A DNA stretch of 64,000 nt from Polaribacter vadi (GCF_018861005.1 NZ_JAHKQL010000031.1:92657-156656), one strand, 5' to 3'. Counted from the stretch's first letter, positions 17,177 through 26,744 are shown. Made by a program: numbers and translations. The notes: generated from the letters alone by a model not told the origin.

Positions 17177-18625
17177 TTAAATAACTTCTTCTTTTATTAA
17201 TTTTTCTGATTCAATTTTACTTTCTGATAACTCTCCATAACCTAAAATAGAAAGCAATTCGCTACTTTTTTGTTGTTTTTTAAATATTTTTGTGATCAAG
17301 TTTCCTTCTTCATCTCTATCAATAATTAAATGTTTTGGATGCGGAATTAAACAGTGCTGTAATCCACCAAAACCACCAATTGATTCTTGATAAGCTCCTG
17401 TGTTAAAAAAACCAATATAAAGTGGGTTATCTTTTTCATAAACAGGTAAATAAATTCCGTTTATATGTTGTTCTGAGTTGTAATAATCATCACTATCACA
17501 AGTTAATCCACCTAAAAGTACACGTTCATATTGTCTATTCCATTTATTTATTGGCAACATTATAAAACGTTTATTAATTGCCCATGCATCTGGTAAAGTA
17601 GTTATAAATGAAGAGTTTATCATGTTCCAACGTTCTCTATCATTTTGTTTTTTCTGATATAAAATTTCGTAAATAGCTGCACCAGATTCACCTACTGTAA
17701 AACTTCCAAATTCTGTAAAAATATGTGGTACTTCTACACCAGCTTCATCACAAGCTTGTTTTATTTGATTGATAATTTCGTCAATCATGTAAGCGTAATC
17801 ATAATCAAAAGCCAAAGAGTTTTTTATAGGAAAACCACCGCCAATATTTAAACTATCTAAACTCGGACACACTTTTTTTAGGTTGATGTATACGTTTAAA
17901 CATTTCATCAACTCGTTCCAATAATACGCGTTGTCTTTAATACCCGTATTAATAAAAAAATGTAACATTTTTAAATCAACTTGCTTATTATTAGCAATTT
18001 CACGCTCGTAAAAAGACACAATATTTTTGTATCCAATTCCTAAACGAGAAGTGTAGAATTCGAATTTTGGTTCTTCTTCTGATGCGATTCTGATACCAAC
18101 ATTTAGTTTTTTTTCCGTTTCATCTAATAAAAGATTTAATTCTTCGTAATTATCTATAATCGGAATTACATTTTGATGGCCAGAATTAATTAAACCACCA
18201 ATATTTTTAATGTATTGATCACGTTTAAATCCGTTGCAAATTACATACGTATTGTCTTTTATTTTACCTTCTTTTTTAAGGTTATTTACAATATCAATAT
18301 CAAAAGCAGATGATGTTTCTATATGAATATCATTTTTTAAAGCTTCATTTAAAATGTGTTTAAAGTGAGAACTTTTTGTACAATAACTGTAAAAGTATTT
18401 ACCTTTATAGTTATGTTTTTCCATACTTTCTTGAAACCAACCTTTTGCTTTGTTGATGTTTTCTGATATTTTTGGCAGGTAGGTAAATTTTAACGGAGCA
18501 TCATATTTTGCTGCTAATTCCATTAAATTAATTCCGTGCCAAAACAATTTGTTGTTTTCTGTTTTAAATTCTTCTTGAGGAAAATCGAATGTTTGTTCGA
18601 TTAAATCTATGTATTTTGTGTTCAC
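17177..18625 (-). CDS. speA: Arginine decarboxylase, PLP fold III
   Basis: Decarboxylates arginine to agmatine, the first step of putrescine synthesis from arginine. The protein (482 residues) is the short Bacteroidota form, about 175 residues shorter than E. coli SpeA. The PLP lysine is in FYSYCTKSSH (Lys84), the glycine-rich phosphate loop is LNIGGGFP (near 262), and late motifs GGLTCDSDDYY and GFFNTGAYQESIGGFGGLQHC hold the catalytic Cys-Asp pair and substrate residues. It is the first gene of the row speA-speB-GNAT/nitrilase. Specificity for arginine rather than another basic amino acid is inferred from the agmatinase neighbour. Confidence 0.88.
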   Translation of the reverse strand: MNTKYIDLIEQTFDFPQEEFKTENNKLFWHGINLMELAAKYDAPLKFTYLPKISENINKAKGWFQESMEKHNYKGKYFYSYCTKSSHFKHILNEALKNDIHIETSSAFDIDIVNNLKKEGKIKDNTYVICNGFKRDQYIKNIGGLINSGHQNVIPIIDNYEELNLLLDETEKKLNVGIRIASEEEPKFEFYTSRLGIGYKNIVSFYEREIANNKQVDLKMLHFFINTGIKDNAYYWNELMKCLNVYINLKKVCPSLDSLNIGGGFPIKNSLAFDYDYAYMIDEIINQIKQACDEAGVEVPHIFTEFGSFTVGESGAAIYEILYQKKQNDRERWNMINSSFITTLPDAWAINKRFIMLPINKWNRQYERVLLGGLTCDSDDYYNSEQHINGIYLPVYEKDNPLYIGFFNTGAYQESIGGFGGLQHCLIPHPKHLIIDRDEEGNLITKIFKKQQKSSELLSILGYGELSESKIESEKLIKEEVI

Positions 18626-19064
18626 TTGTATTTTTAAATTAATTGTATGATAAATCTGTCCAAACTAAAACAACTGAATATTTTAGAATAGAAATTATAA
18701 CCCTAGAAAAAGGAGATTATCACTGTAATATTTGCAAGTAAACTACGTGCAACTTTGAGAAAAGTTGCAATTTTTGAAGAATTGAAAATGGAGATACCTT
18801 AATTTTTTCGTTGCATTTCCAAAATGCTATGTAACCTTTATTCTCCAATAAAAAGTCACTTCCGAAATAAGAAAAACTAAACATTTTACTTAAACATAAG
18901 TGCAGTAAATGTAAATTATTTTTGAATACAAAAAACAAAATCAAAAAAAAAGTAAAAAAATAAATCATTTTTATTTTTTCCCTTTAAACATAAGGATTTC
19001 AAAACCTTATAAGCTTAATTTTAAGTATAATCTCGTTAAAAATCTTATCTATAATAAAATTAAA
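18626..19064. other. Gap between speA and the helicase gene; one orphan hairpin
   Basis: About 440 bases without a supported gene. The leftward 82-codon open frame here is hydrophobic, unlike any family I know, and is probably chance. The only strong structure is TGCAACTTT-GAGA-AAAGTTGCA (18748-18769), a 9-bp stem with a GNRA-type tetraloop followed by ATTTTT. This is a good plus-strand terminator, although no plus-strand gene lies upstream. On the minus strand it falls inside the speA leader. No promoter box could be assigned with confidence. Confidence 0.5.
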
Positions 19065-19095
19065 GCAAAAAAAAACGCTGACTAATCAGCGTTTT
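19065..19095 (-). terminator. Terminator of the helicase gene
   Basis: AAAACGCTGA (19072-19081) pairs with TCAGCGTTTT (19086-19095) around CTAA. A run of A at 19065-19075 becomes the U tract for leftward transcription. Confidence 0.85.
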
Positions 19096-19108
19096 GATAA
19101 AAAATATT

Positions 19109-20659
19109 TTATTCGTCTATTGGTGGATGACCAAAAATTTTCTCATAATCTTCATCGAAGTTTTCTCTTAAATATGAGTTTAATTTCTTCCTATAATCAT
19201 CTTTTAACCAAGTTACAAAGTTGTGTGTACTTTTAGAAATACACTTTGCATATCTGTTAATTCTATCATCTATCTCCTCTCCTAGCATTTTTGCTAAAAT
19301 TAAAGCATCAAAAACATCTTCGCTATTTTCGATACACATTTTAGCATGGTGTACAATCGATTTTTCTAATACTCTTTTAGAAGATTCTCCTGAACGAATA
19401 GTATCTATGTATACTTTTTTCATATCGAAATAGGTATCTTTAGATTTTGCAAATTCTTTTTTAACATCTGCAGGCAATTCGTATCTAAATGTGCTTTCTA
19501 TTTCTTCATCAGAAAGAATGGCATTTAAATAATAATCTGGAGCTCTAAACATTTTTTGCCAATCTAAATCAGCTCCCCAAGGTCCAAATCTGTAAAAGTT
19601 GTTACCTAAATCAACAACATCAAAAGTACTTTTATTCTTAAAAATACGAGAACCACGCCCAATCATTTGGTAATACAAGGTTAAAGATTTAGTTGCTCTA
19701 TTTAAGATAATTGCCTCAATACTAGGTTCATCAAAACCAGTTGTTAAAATACTTACAGAAGTAATGATGGCATTTGGTGTTTTATGAAACCATCTTAAAA
19801 TTAATTCTCTTTCTTTTTTAGTGTTGGTATTATCTAAATGGGCAATTGGATAACCAGCTTTTTTAAATGCATGAAAAACCTGAATTGATGTATTAATACC
19901 ATTGTTAAAAATTAATGTTTTTTTACCTTTTGCTGTTTCTTCGTAAGCGGAAACTAGCTTGGTAAGCATATCTGTATTTGTATACAGATCTTCAGAAGAT
20001 TTTACAGTATAATCTCCATTTGCACCTACTTCTAAAGAGGTTAAACCTACATTATAAGAGTACATATTTGCTTTTGCTAAGTAATTATTATCTATTAAAT
20101 CTTGAATAGACTCACCCACAAATAATTCTTGATAGTTCTCATACATTGGTAATTTAATGTTTGAACTTAAAGGAGTTGCAGTAACACCAAGAATAAAAGA
20201 TTGATCGAAAAACTTGAAAATTTTTGTAAAAGAATTGTAATGCGCTTCATCAACAATTACTAAACCAATATCAGAAATATCTAGTTTATCATCATTTAGA
20301 CGATTTTTTAGCGTTTCTACCATGGCTACAAAACAATCAAAATCGTGTTGATCATCTAATTTTGCAGTAGAGTTTATGATTTTATTACTAACACCAAACT
20401 CTTTTAGCATTTTAGAAGTTTGCTTACTTAACTCAATTCTGTGAGTTAAAACCAAAACTTTCTTTTTAAAATTTGCGATATAACGTCTTACAATTTCAGA
20501 AAATATAACTGTTTTTCCACCACCAGTTGGTAACTGGTATAATAAATGATAATCTTTAGGTGCGTTCTCAAATCTATCAAAGATTTCACGAAGTGCATCT
20601 TTTTGATATCCATATAATTCTTTACCTACAACCTTATTTGAAGTATTTATTTCTGCCAA
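19109..20659 (-). CDS. DEAD/DEAH-box superfamily II helicase (SSL2/RadD-like)
   Basis: ATP-dependent nucleic-acid helicase of 516 residues. Motif I is LPTGGGKT (43-50), motif II is VDEAH, motif III is GVTATPL, and motif VI is YQMIGRGSR, with the two RecA-like domains covering about residues 15-370. The C-terminal 140 residues are helical with no recognised domain. There is no restriction or nuclease module and no methylase neighbour, so a repair or RNA role is more likely than restriction. The start MAEINTSNK is the first Met of the frame. It is transcribed alone and ends at a perfect terminator. Confidence 0.88.
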   Translation of the reverse strand: MAEINTSNKVVGKELYGYQKDALREIFDRFENAPKDYHLLYQLPTGGGKTVIFSEIVRRYIANFKKKVLVLTHRIELSKQTSKMLKEFGVSNKIINSTAKLDDQHDFDCFVAMVETLKNRLNDDKLDISDIGLVIVDEAHYNSFTKIFKFFDQSFILGVTATPLSSNIKLPMYENYQELFVGESIQDLIDNNYLAKANMYSYNVGLTSLEVGANGDYTVKSSEDLYTNTDMLTKLVSAYEETAKGKKTLIFNNGINTSIQVFHAFKKAGYPIAHLDNTNTKKERELILRWFHKTPNAIITSVSILTTGFDEPSIEAIILNRATKSLTLYYQMIGRGSRIFKNKSTFDVVDLGNNFYRFGPWGADLDWQKMFRAPDYYLNAILSDEEIESTFRYELPADVKKEFAKSKDTYFDMKKVYIDTIRSGESSKRVLEKSIVHHAKMCIENSEDVFDALILAKMLGEEIDDRINRYAKCISKSTHNFVTWLKDDYRKKLNSYLRENFDEDYEKIFGHPPIDE

Positions 20660-20719
20660 ACGTATAAAAATTTAAAAAAACAAAAATAAGACTTAAATAA
20701 GGTTTAATGCAAGTTTATG

Positions 20720-21121
20720 TTAGATAAATCTTGATAAATCTATTAAAGTAATATCATAATGTGAAGCATTGTGTACAGAAACTCCGTTTTTAATCACTAA
20801 AAGTTGTGGAGATTGATGCATTACTTGAAATTGATAGCCTACTTCATCAGAAATATTTCTATAATTTAATAAATCTAAATAATAGACTTTAAGATTTTTA
20901 TGCTCTTCTGTGAATAGTTTTTCAAATTGTTTAATAACCATACTACTAATACCACATCTAGTTGAATGCTTAAATATAAGTATAGACTCAGTTTCAGATT
21001 GTTTTTTTATGTCTTCTAATTGGTCTAATGAAGTTAGTGGAAGCCAATTTAAAAAAGTTATTTTTTCTTTTTTAGGTTCCTTACCTTCTTTTCCACTAAA
21101 TAAATTATTGAATATGCCCAT
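20720..21121 (-). CDS. ytxJ: Bacillithiol-system monothiol protein YtxJ
   Basis: Thioredoxin-fold protein of 133 residues with a single active-site cysteine in HSTRCGIS (Cys56) and the cis-Pro equivalent in HQSPQLLVI. YtxJ proteins are proposed to act as monothiol bacilliredoxins, removing bacillithiol from proteins. The window also holds bshB1 for bacillithiol synthesis, so the thiol is made by this organism. It has its own gap upstream, and the clpB gene is divergent. Confidence 0.9.
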   Translation of the reverse strand: MGIFNNLFSGKEGKEPKKEKITFLNWLPLTSLDQLEDIKKQSETESILIFKHSTRCGISSMVIKQFEKLFTEEHKNLKVYYLDLLNYRNISDEVGYQFQVMHQSPQLLVIKNGVSVHNASHYDITLIDLSRFI

Positions 21122-21162
21122 ACAGTTTTTCTAATTTTAAACAAAGATAGTAAACTTTAATC

Positions 21163-21207
21163 AGTCAAAAAGTCAGTATTTACTAGGTTTTTACAGACAT
21201 TTTGACT
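21163..21207. promoter_or_regulatory. Inverted repeat upstream of clpB
   Basis: AGTCAAAAAGTC (21163-21174) and GACATTTTGACT (21196-21207) are complementary at 11 of 12 positions with a 21-base spacer. They lie about 100 bases before the clpB start, in the divergent gap with ytxJ. The half-site carries two GTC/GAC triplets, giving a possible heat-shock operator. The regulator is unknown. Confidence 0.4.
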
Positions 21208-21308
21208 TATATTATATACAAATAACCAATGGTATTAAAATTGTTAATTATCAATTGAAAAAAGAAAATAACATTAATGTTTAAAAACATTGATTAAAAA
21301 GAAAAAAG

Positions 21309-23915
21309 ATGAATTTTAATAATTATACAACAAAATCGCAAGAAACCATACAAATGGCGCAACAATTAGCGCAAACTTATGGGCATAATCAAATAGAAAA
21401 CGAACACATTTTTAAAGCTTTAACTCAAGTTGATGAAAATGTTTTACCTTTTTTATTGAAGAAATTAAACATCAATATTGATGTTGTTACTCAAATTTTA
21501 GACAAACAATTAGAAAGTTTGCCTAAAGTTTCTGGAGCAGAATTAATGCTTTCTAGAGAAGCAGGAAAAAGTTTAAACGAAGCATCTATCATTGCTAAAA
21601 ACATGAAAGATGATTATGTTTCTATTGAGCATTTAATTTTAGCAATTTTTAAATCAAAATCTAATATTGCTCAAGTTTTAAAAGACCAAGGAGTTACAGA
21701 AAAACATTTAAAGGCGGCTATAGAAGAATTAAGGAAAGGAGAACGAGTAACCTCTCAATCTCAAGAAGAAACTTACAATTCATTAAATAAGTTTGCTAAA
21801 AACCTAAACGATTTAGCAAAAAACGGAAAATTAGATCCTGTTATTGGTAGAGATGAAGAAATACGTAGATTATTACAGATTTTATCACGTAGAACCAAAA
21901 ATAATCCGATTTTAGTGGGTGAACCAGGAACAGGTAAAACCGCAATTGCAGAAGGTTTAGCACACAGAATTGTAGATGGTGATGTACCTGAAAATCTAAA
22001 AGATAAATTGATTTTTTCTTTAGATATGGGTGCTTTAATTGCAGGTGCAAAATATAAGGGAGAATTTGAAGAACGTTTAAAAGCAGTTATAAAAGAAGTG
22101 ACTACTTCTGATGGTGATATTGTTTTATTTATTGATGAAATTCATACTTTAGTTGGTGCTGGAGGTGGACAAGGTGCAATGGATGCAGCAAATATTTTAA
22201 AACCTGCTTTGGCTCGTGGAGAATTACGTGCAATTGGAGCCACTACCTTAGATGAATATCAAAAATATTTTGAAAAAGATAAAGCTCTTGAACGTCGTTT
22301 TCAAAAGGTTTTAGTTGATGAACCAGATACAGAAAGTGCAATTTCTATTTTAAGAGGTATTAAAGAAAAGTACGAAACGCATCATAAAGTACGTATTAAA
22401 GACGAAGCAATTATTGGGGCTGTAGAATTATCACAAAGATATATTACCAACCGTTTTTTACCAGATAAAGCTATTGATTTAATGGATGAAGCTGCTTCTA
22501 AATTACGAATGGAAATCAACTCTAAACCAGAAGAATTAGACGTTTTAGATCGTAAAATAATGCAATTAGAGATTGAAATTGAAGCTATTAAACGTGAAAA
22601 AGATGAAGTAAAATTAAAATCTTTACGTTCTGATTTGGCAAATATTAAAGAAGAACGTAATGAAATTAATGCAAAATGGAAATCTGAAAAAGAAGTTGTA
22701 GATAACATTCAGAATGCAAAAATTAATATTGAGAACTTTAAAATTGAAGCTGAAAAAGCAGAACGTGAAGGTAATTATGGTTTAGTTGCAGAATTGCGTT
22801 ATGGAAAAATTAAAAAAGCACAAGAAGATTTAGAAGTTTTGCAGAATAACTTACAAGAAAATCAGTCTGAAAAATCTTTAATTAAAGAAGAAGTTACGTT
22901 AGATGATATTGCAGAAGTTGTAGCAAAATGGACAGGAATACCTGTTACAAAAATGATACAATCTGAGCGTGAAAAATTATTGTTTTTAGAAAATCAATTA
23001 CATAAAAGAGTTGTGGGACAAGAAGAAGCAATAGTAGCAGTTTCTGATGCTGTAAGAAGATCTAGAGCTGGTTTGCAAAACCCAAATAAACCAATAGGTA
23101 GTTTCTTATTTTTAGGAACAACAGGTGTTGGTAAAACAGAATTGGCAAAAGCGTTAGCAGAATACTTGTTTGATGATGAAAATGCAATGACAAGAATTGA
23201 TATGAGTGAATATCAAGAACGCCATTCTGTAAGCAGATTAGTTGGAGCGCCTCCAGGATACGTAGGTTATGATGAAGGAGGACAATTAACAGAAGCTGTA
23301 AGAAGAAGACCTTATTCTGTGGTGCTTTTAGATGAAATTGAAAAAGCGCATCCAGACACATTTAATATTTTGTTACAAGTTTTAGATGAAGGTAGGTTAA
23401 CAGATAATAAAGGTAGAATTGCAGATTTTAAAAACACTATTATTATAATGACTTCTAATATGGGAAGCAATATAATTCAGGAAAAATTTGCAGATCCAAA
23501 AGTGGATTTAGAAGCTGTAACAGAATTAGCTAAAATTGAAGTTCTAGGCTTATTAAAACAATCTGTAAGACCAGAATTTTTAAACAGAATTGATGATGTA
23601 ATTATGTTTACACCTCTAAATCAATCTGATATATTTGAAATTGTAAAATTACAAATAGAACATTTAAAGAAAATGATTGGCAAACAAGAAATTACTTTAG
23701 ACGCTACTGATGAAGCAATTGCATATTTAGCTAAAAAAGGTTATCAACCAGAATTTGGTGCAAGACCTGTAAAAAGAGTAATTCAGAAAGAAGTTTTAAA
23801 TCAGCTTTCTAAAGAAATTTTATCGGGTAAAGTTACTACAGATAGCATTATTTTATTAGATGCTTTTGATGATGAGTTGGTATTTAGAAATCAATCTGAT
23901 TTGGTAGAACATTAA
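21309..23915 (+). CDS. clpB: ATP-dependent disaggregase ClpB
   Basis: Hexameric AAA+ chaperone that works with DnaK to pull proteins out of aggregates. In its 868 residues the order is: double Clp N domain (1-145), NBD1 with GEPGTGKT (near 205) and LFIDEIHTL, the coiled-coil middle domain with repeated Glu/Lys stretches (about 410-530), then NBD2 with GTTGVGKTE (near 603) and the [11 protein letters not shown]alker B. The pore loop [12 protein letters not shown] is present. There is no IGF/L loop for ClpP docking, which separates it from ClpA/ClpC. It is transcribed alone and ends at a strong terminator. Confidence 0.98.
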   Translation: MNFNNYTTKSQETIQMAQQLAQTYGHNQIENEHIFKALTQVDENVLPFLLKKLNINIDVVTQILDKQLESLPKVSGAELMLSREAGKSLNEASIIAKNMKDDYVSIEHLILAIFKSKSNIAQVLKDQGVTEKHLKAAIEELRKGERVTSQSQEETYNSLNKFAKNLNDLAKNGKLDPVIGRDEEIRRLLQILSRRTKNNPILVGEPGTGKTAIAEGLAHRIVDGDVPENLKDKLIFSLDMGALIAGAKYKGEFEERLKAVIKEVTTSDGDIVLFIDEIHTLVGAGGGQGAMDAANILKPALARGELRAIGATTLDEYQKYFEKDKALERRFQKVLVDEPDTESAISILRGIKEKYETHHKVRIKDEAIIGAVELSQRYITNRFLPDKAIDLMDEAASKLRMEINSKPEELDVLDRKIMQLEIEIEAIKREKDEVKLKSLRSDLANIKEERNEINAKWKSEKEVVDNIQNAKINIENFKIEAEKAEREGNYGLVAELRYGKIKKAQEDLEVLQNNLQENQSEKSLIKEEVTLDDIAEVVAKWTGIPVTKMIQSEREKLLFLENQLHKRVVGQEEAIVAVSDAVRRSRAGLQNPNKPIGSFLFLGTTGVGKTELAKALAEYLFDDENAMTRIDMSEYQERHSVSRLVGAPPGYVGYDEGGQLTEAVRRRPYSVVLLDEIEKAHPDTFNILLQVLDEGRLTDNKGRIADFKNTIIIMTSNMGSNIIQEKFADPKVDLEAVTELAKIEVLGLLKQSVRPEFLNRIDDVIMFTPLNQSDIFEIVKLQIEHLKKMIGKQEITLDATDEAIAYLAKKGYQPEFGARPVKRVIQKEVLNQLSKEILSGKVTTDSIILLDAFDDELVFRNQSDLVEH

Positions 23916-23999
23916 TTATACAATTAAGTTTAAAGTAAAATTATTAAAATTGAGATTGCTTTAATCCTATCAAAAATGATTATAAATTAAGGGGAGTTC

Positions 24000-24040
24000 A
24001 GAAAAAGTGGTGTTTTAAAAAACACCGCTTTTTCTTTTTT
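24000..24040 (+). terminator. clpB terminator
   Basis: AGAAAAAGTGGTGTTTT (24000-24016) pairs with AAAACACCGCTTTTTCT (24019-24035), 17 bp with one G-U, and is followed by T5. Confidence 0.9.
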
Positions 24041-24068
24041 AACTATATTCGTTCTAAAACTAAACTTA

Positions 24069-24566
24069 ATGAAAAATTATTTCTTGCTTTTTGTAGTTGC
24101 AATAAGCTTTTTAACATCTTGTTCTTCTAATGATACTACAACTTATTATTTAATTCGTCATTCAGAAAAAGATAGAACAAATATGATGAATGCAAATCCG
24201 CATTTAAATTTTGAAGGCGAAAAAAGAGCTCAAAAATGGTCTAATTATTTTGCTGATATTAAACTAGATGCTGTATATTCTACTAAATATTTTAGAACTG
24301 TAGAAACTGCAACTCCAACTGCAAAAACAAAAGAATTAGACATAAAATATTACGATCCTAGTTTTTTGTTTGATTCTATTTTTCAGGTAGAAACTAATGG
24401 AAAAACTGTTTTAGTTGTTGGGCACAGCAATACAACTCCTAGTTTTGCTAATAAAATTTTAGGTGAAGAAGTTTATCAAAACATGGATGATAATGATAAT
24501 GGAAGTCTTTATAAAGTTACTGTAAAAGGTAATGAAAAAACCAAAGAAATTATAAAAGTAAATTAA
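24069..24566 (+). CDS. Histidine phosphatase family lipoprotein
   Basis: A signal peptide ends in the lipobox LTSC (Cys18), so the protein is an exported lipoprotein. The remaining 147 residues are a phosphoglycerate-mutase-like histidine phosphatase: the phospho-acceptor motif is IRHSE (Arg30, His31; Ser replaces the usual Gly), followed by STKYFRTVETA (second Arg) and VVGHSNT (His119). The substrate is unknown; periplasmic sugar or nucleotide phosphates are plausible. The gene follows the clpB terminator and ends at a structured repeat. Confidence 0.85.
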   Translation: MKNYFLLFVVAISFLTSCSSNDTTTYYLIRHSEKDRTNMMNANPHLNFEGEKRAQKWSNYFADIKLDAVYSTKYFRTVETATPTAKTKELDIKYYDPSFLFDSIFQVETNGKTVLVVGHSNTTPSFANKILGEEVYQNMDDNDNGSLYKVTVKGNEKTKEIIKVN

Positions 24567-24575
24567 AACAAACTA

Positions 24576-24718
24576 GGGCTTGCAAACAAGTTTAGCCCTG
24601 ATTGAAGCATTTGTCTGAGCTCTTTTTTAGTTGTAGATTCGAGTAAATTTGCTTTTTCTGCAAATTTGTATCGAGAACACAACTAAAAAAAGCGAGTGCG
24701 AAAAGCAGGAAATAGCTT
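24576..24718. repeat. Structured intergenic repeat, family B, with a nested REP element
   Basis: The 3' gap of the lipoprotein gene folds end to end. GGGCT/AGCCC (24576-24580 with 24594-24598) forms one hairpin. GAAGC/GCTTC (24604-24608 with 24714-24718) closes a second, with CTTTTTTAGTTGT matching ACAACTAAAAAAAG inside. The strings GATTGAA..GCTCTTTTT and AAAAAGCGAGT..GAAAGC recur at 57212-57290, so this is a dispersed family. In this copy the apical loop carries a complete REP-like element. Confidence 0.75.
24639..24676 (+). repeat. REP-like element nested in the family B repeat
   Basis: TCGAGT (24639-24644), an 8-bp hairpin AAATTTGC/GCAAATTT with 7-base loop, then GTATCGAGA (24668-24676). 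The ends are identical to the plus copy at 14592-14629, while the hairpin arms differ by compensating changes. Confidence 0.85.
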
Positions 24719-24741
24719 CTAAAAATTGCTTAATATCCTTT

Positions 24742-25485
24742 TTACTCAAAAAGCTTAACTTCAATATCTTTTAAAACAATTTCTGAAACTTTTTTTAATT
24801 GATTGTTTTCGAAAGCCTTATCTATATTTACTAAAGCCACATTATTGTCTAAAGGTTTGTAATTGTGGTAATCTACAAAACGAACTCCATTTTTGGTACA
24901 TTGTTCTTTTAAAACTCTAAAACGTTTTCCACCTCCATTTGTGTGATACGAATATGCCAAATAATCTACCAAAAAATCATCTTTTCCTATCCAATAAATA
25001 AAAACATCTTCAAAGTCTTCTCCTCCTCCATTTTCAGAAAAAGTAATTTCTATTTTATAATAGTCTTTATTTTTTATGGTTGATGATGCTAACATTTTTT
25101 TATGAACAGCTTTATCATTTAAACCAAAAGGCAAAACCGAAAAATAATGCACCGAATTTACAGCATTACTTTGTACTCTTATTGTTGCTGAATCTATTTC
25201 TGCAATATTACCATCAATAGTTCTAATAAAACCATCATTGTTCAATTCATCAGTAATCATATCAAATTTTCTTGATAAACTAAATTTTCCGTTATTTCTG
25301 ATGGCATTATATTCTTTGTCTCTAAAAGTGAAATTAATTTCAGAATTTGCTACTAAATCTGCACCTGAATATAAAATGGTTTTATCAATAATTTCTTGGG
25401 CTGTTAATTTTTTTTCAGTGGGTTTACAAGAAATTGCAATTATCAATATAAAAAGAATACAATATTTCATTAAGTTTTGTTTCAT
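24742..25485 (-). CDS. DUF6503-type lipoprotein of unknown function
   Basis: A signal peptide with lipobox IAISC (Cys20) makes this a 247-residue exported lipoprotein. The body is strand-rich and matches what I recall of the Bacteroidota DUF6503 family: LTAQEIIDKTI, SEINFTFRDKEY and SYHTNGGGKRFRVLKE. The fold resembles lipoprotein-carrier proteins such as LolA, which is a weak inference. A palindrome GTCTAT-AA-ATAGAC (25489-25502) sits just before the start and may be an operator. It is divergent from smpB. Confidence 0.75.
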   Translation of the reverse strand: MKQNLMKYCILFILIIAISCKPTEKKLTAQEIIDKTILYSGADLVANSEINFTFRDKEYNAIRNNGKFSLSRKFDMITDELNNDGFIRTIDGNIAEIDSATIRVQSNAVNSVHYFSVLPFGLNDKAVHKKMLASSTIKNKDYYKIEITFSENGGGEDFEDVFIYWIGKDDFLVDYLAYSYHTNGGGKRFRVLKEQCTKNGVRFVDYHNYKPLDNNVALVNIDKAFENNQLKKVSEIVLKDIEVKLFE

Positions 25486-25537
25486 TTGGTCTATAAATAG
25501 ACATCAAAATTACATTTCTTTGACCAAAGTAAAAATG

Positions 25538-25545
25538 TATCTTTG
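25538..25545 (+). promoter_or_regulatory. -7 box of the smpB-maf promoter
   Basis: TATCTTTG matches TAnnTTTG exactly, 26 bases before the GTG start of smpB. The palindrome CTTTG-AC-CAAAG (25518-25529) lies just upstream in place of a well-spaced -33 element. Confidence 0.5.
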
Positions 25546-25571
25546 TATAAATTTAAAATTTAACTGTAATA

Positions 25572-26033
25572 GTGCAGAAAAAAATAAACATACAAAATAA
25601 AAAAGCGCGTTTCGAATTCGAAATTCTTGATAAATATGTAGCTGGAATTCAATTAACAGGTACAGAAATAAAATCGATAAGATTAAGTCAGGCAAGAATT
25701 ACAGAGAGCTTTTGCGAATTTAATGATCGAGGAGAATTGTTTATCATAAATATGTACATACAAGAATATATGTATGGCCATCATTTTAATCATAACCCAA
25801 AAAGTGAACGCAGATTACTCTTAAATAAACGCGAATTACGAAGTTTAAAAAAAGATGTTGAAGCCAAAGGAAACACAATTGTTCCTTTAAAATTGTTTAT
25901 CAATGATAGAGGTTTTGCTAAATTAGAAATTGCATTAGCCAAAGGAAAACAAACACATGATAAACGAAATGTTATTAAAGATAGAGATAACAAACGAGAT
26001 TTATCAAGAATAAAGAAAAGCTTTAATGCTTAA
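25572..26033 (+). CDS. smpB: SsrA-binding protein SmpB
   Basis: Partner of tmRNA in trans-translation, which frees stalled ribosomes and tags the nascent chain. The 153-residue protein is complete: KARFEFEILDKYVAGIQLTGTEIKSIR (OB-fold core), NHNPKSERRLLLNKREL, and the basic tail KRDLSRIKKSF that enters the ribosomal A site. The start is GTG, supported by spacing from the -7 box and the family N-terminus. Its stop overlaps the maf start by 8 bases, so the two are translationally coupled. No tmRNA gene was seen in the window. Confidence 0.96.
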   Translation: MQKKINIQNKKARFEFEILDKYVAGIQLTGTEIKSIRLSQARITESFCEFNDRGELFIINMYIQEYMYGHHFNHNPKSERRLLLNKRELRSLKKDVEAKGNTIVPLKLFINDRGFAKLEIALAKGKQTHDKRNVIKDRDNKRDLSRIKKSFNA

Positions 26034-26604
26034 AGAAAAATTAAAAAACTACAATATAATTCTTGCTTCTGGCTCACCAAGAAGACAGCAATTCTTTAAA
26101 GATTTAGACATCGATTTTACAATTGATGTCAAAAAAGTAGATGAAATTTATCCTGATAATCTAAAAGGAACAGAAATTACTGATTATTTAGCTGATTTAA
26201 AAGCAAAAGCATTTACAAATTTATCAGAAAAAGATGTATTAATTACTTCTGATACCATTGTTTGGCTAAATAATGAAGCTCTTGGTAAACCAAAAAATGC
26301 AGCAGATGCATTTAAAATGCTTAGAAAATTATCTGGTAAAAAACACCAAGTAATTACTTCTATCAGTATAAAAAACATTCATTTTCAAAAGATAATAAAT
26401 GATGTAACTACGGTTTCTTTTAAAGAACTTTCTGACGAAGAAATTAATTATTACATTAAAAATTACAAACCTTTTGATAAAGCTGGTGCTTATGGCATTC
26501 AAGAATGGATTGGTTATATTGCTATTGATAAAATGGAAGGCAGTTATTTTAATGTAGTTGGCTTACCAATTCATAAACTTTACCAAGAATTTATGAAATT
26601 GTAA
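26026..26604 (+). CDS. maf: Maf-type nucleotide pyrophosphatase
   Basis: House-cleaning enzyme that hydrolyses dTTP/UTP or modified nucleotides to monophosphates. Motifs: ILASGSPRRQQFF near residue 14, SDTIVWLNNEALGKP (catalytic Asp near 73) and GAYGIQEWIGYIAIDKMEGSYFNVVGLP near the end. At 192 residues it has normal length. The ATG overlaps the end of smpB, a standard two-gene operon in Flavobacteriaceae. Substrate subclass (YhdE versus YceF) is not resolved. Confidence 0.94.
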   Translation: MLKEKLKNYNIILASGSPRRQQFFKDLDIDFTIDVKKVDEIYPDNLKGTEITDYLADLKAKAFTNLSEKDVLITSDTIVWLNNEALGKPKNAADAFKMLRKLSGKKHQVITSISIKNIHFQKIINDVTTVSFKELSDEEINYYIKNYKPFDKAGAYGIQEWIGYIAIDKMEGSYFNVVGLPIHKLYQEFMKL

Positions 26605-26744
26605 ATTAATATCTCAATTTAATGATAGATTATTAATTTTCATTAAAAAATATTTTTAAAAGTCTTTATTCTAAAGTCTATTTTCTTCTCTAAAGAAAAA
26701 TAAAAGTTTATTTTTACGCAAAATTTTACAATACAATTATTACA

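Noticed and set aside
18720..18968. Leftward 82-codon open frame upstream of speA
   Set aside because: The sequence is hydrophobic and low-complexity with no start context or family resemblance, and it spans the orphan hairpin; a chance frame in AT-rich spacer is more likely.
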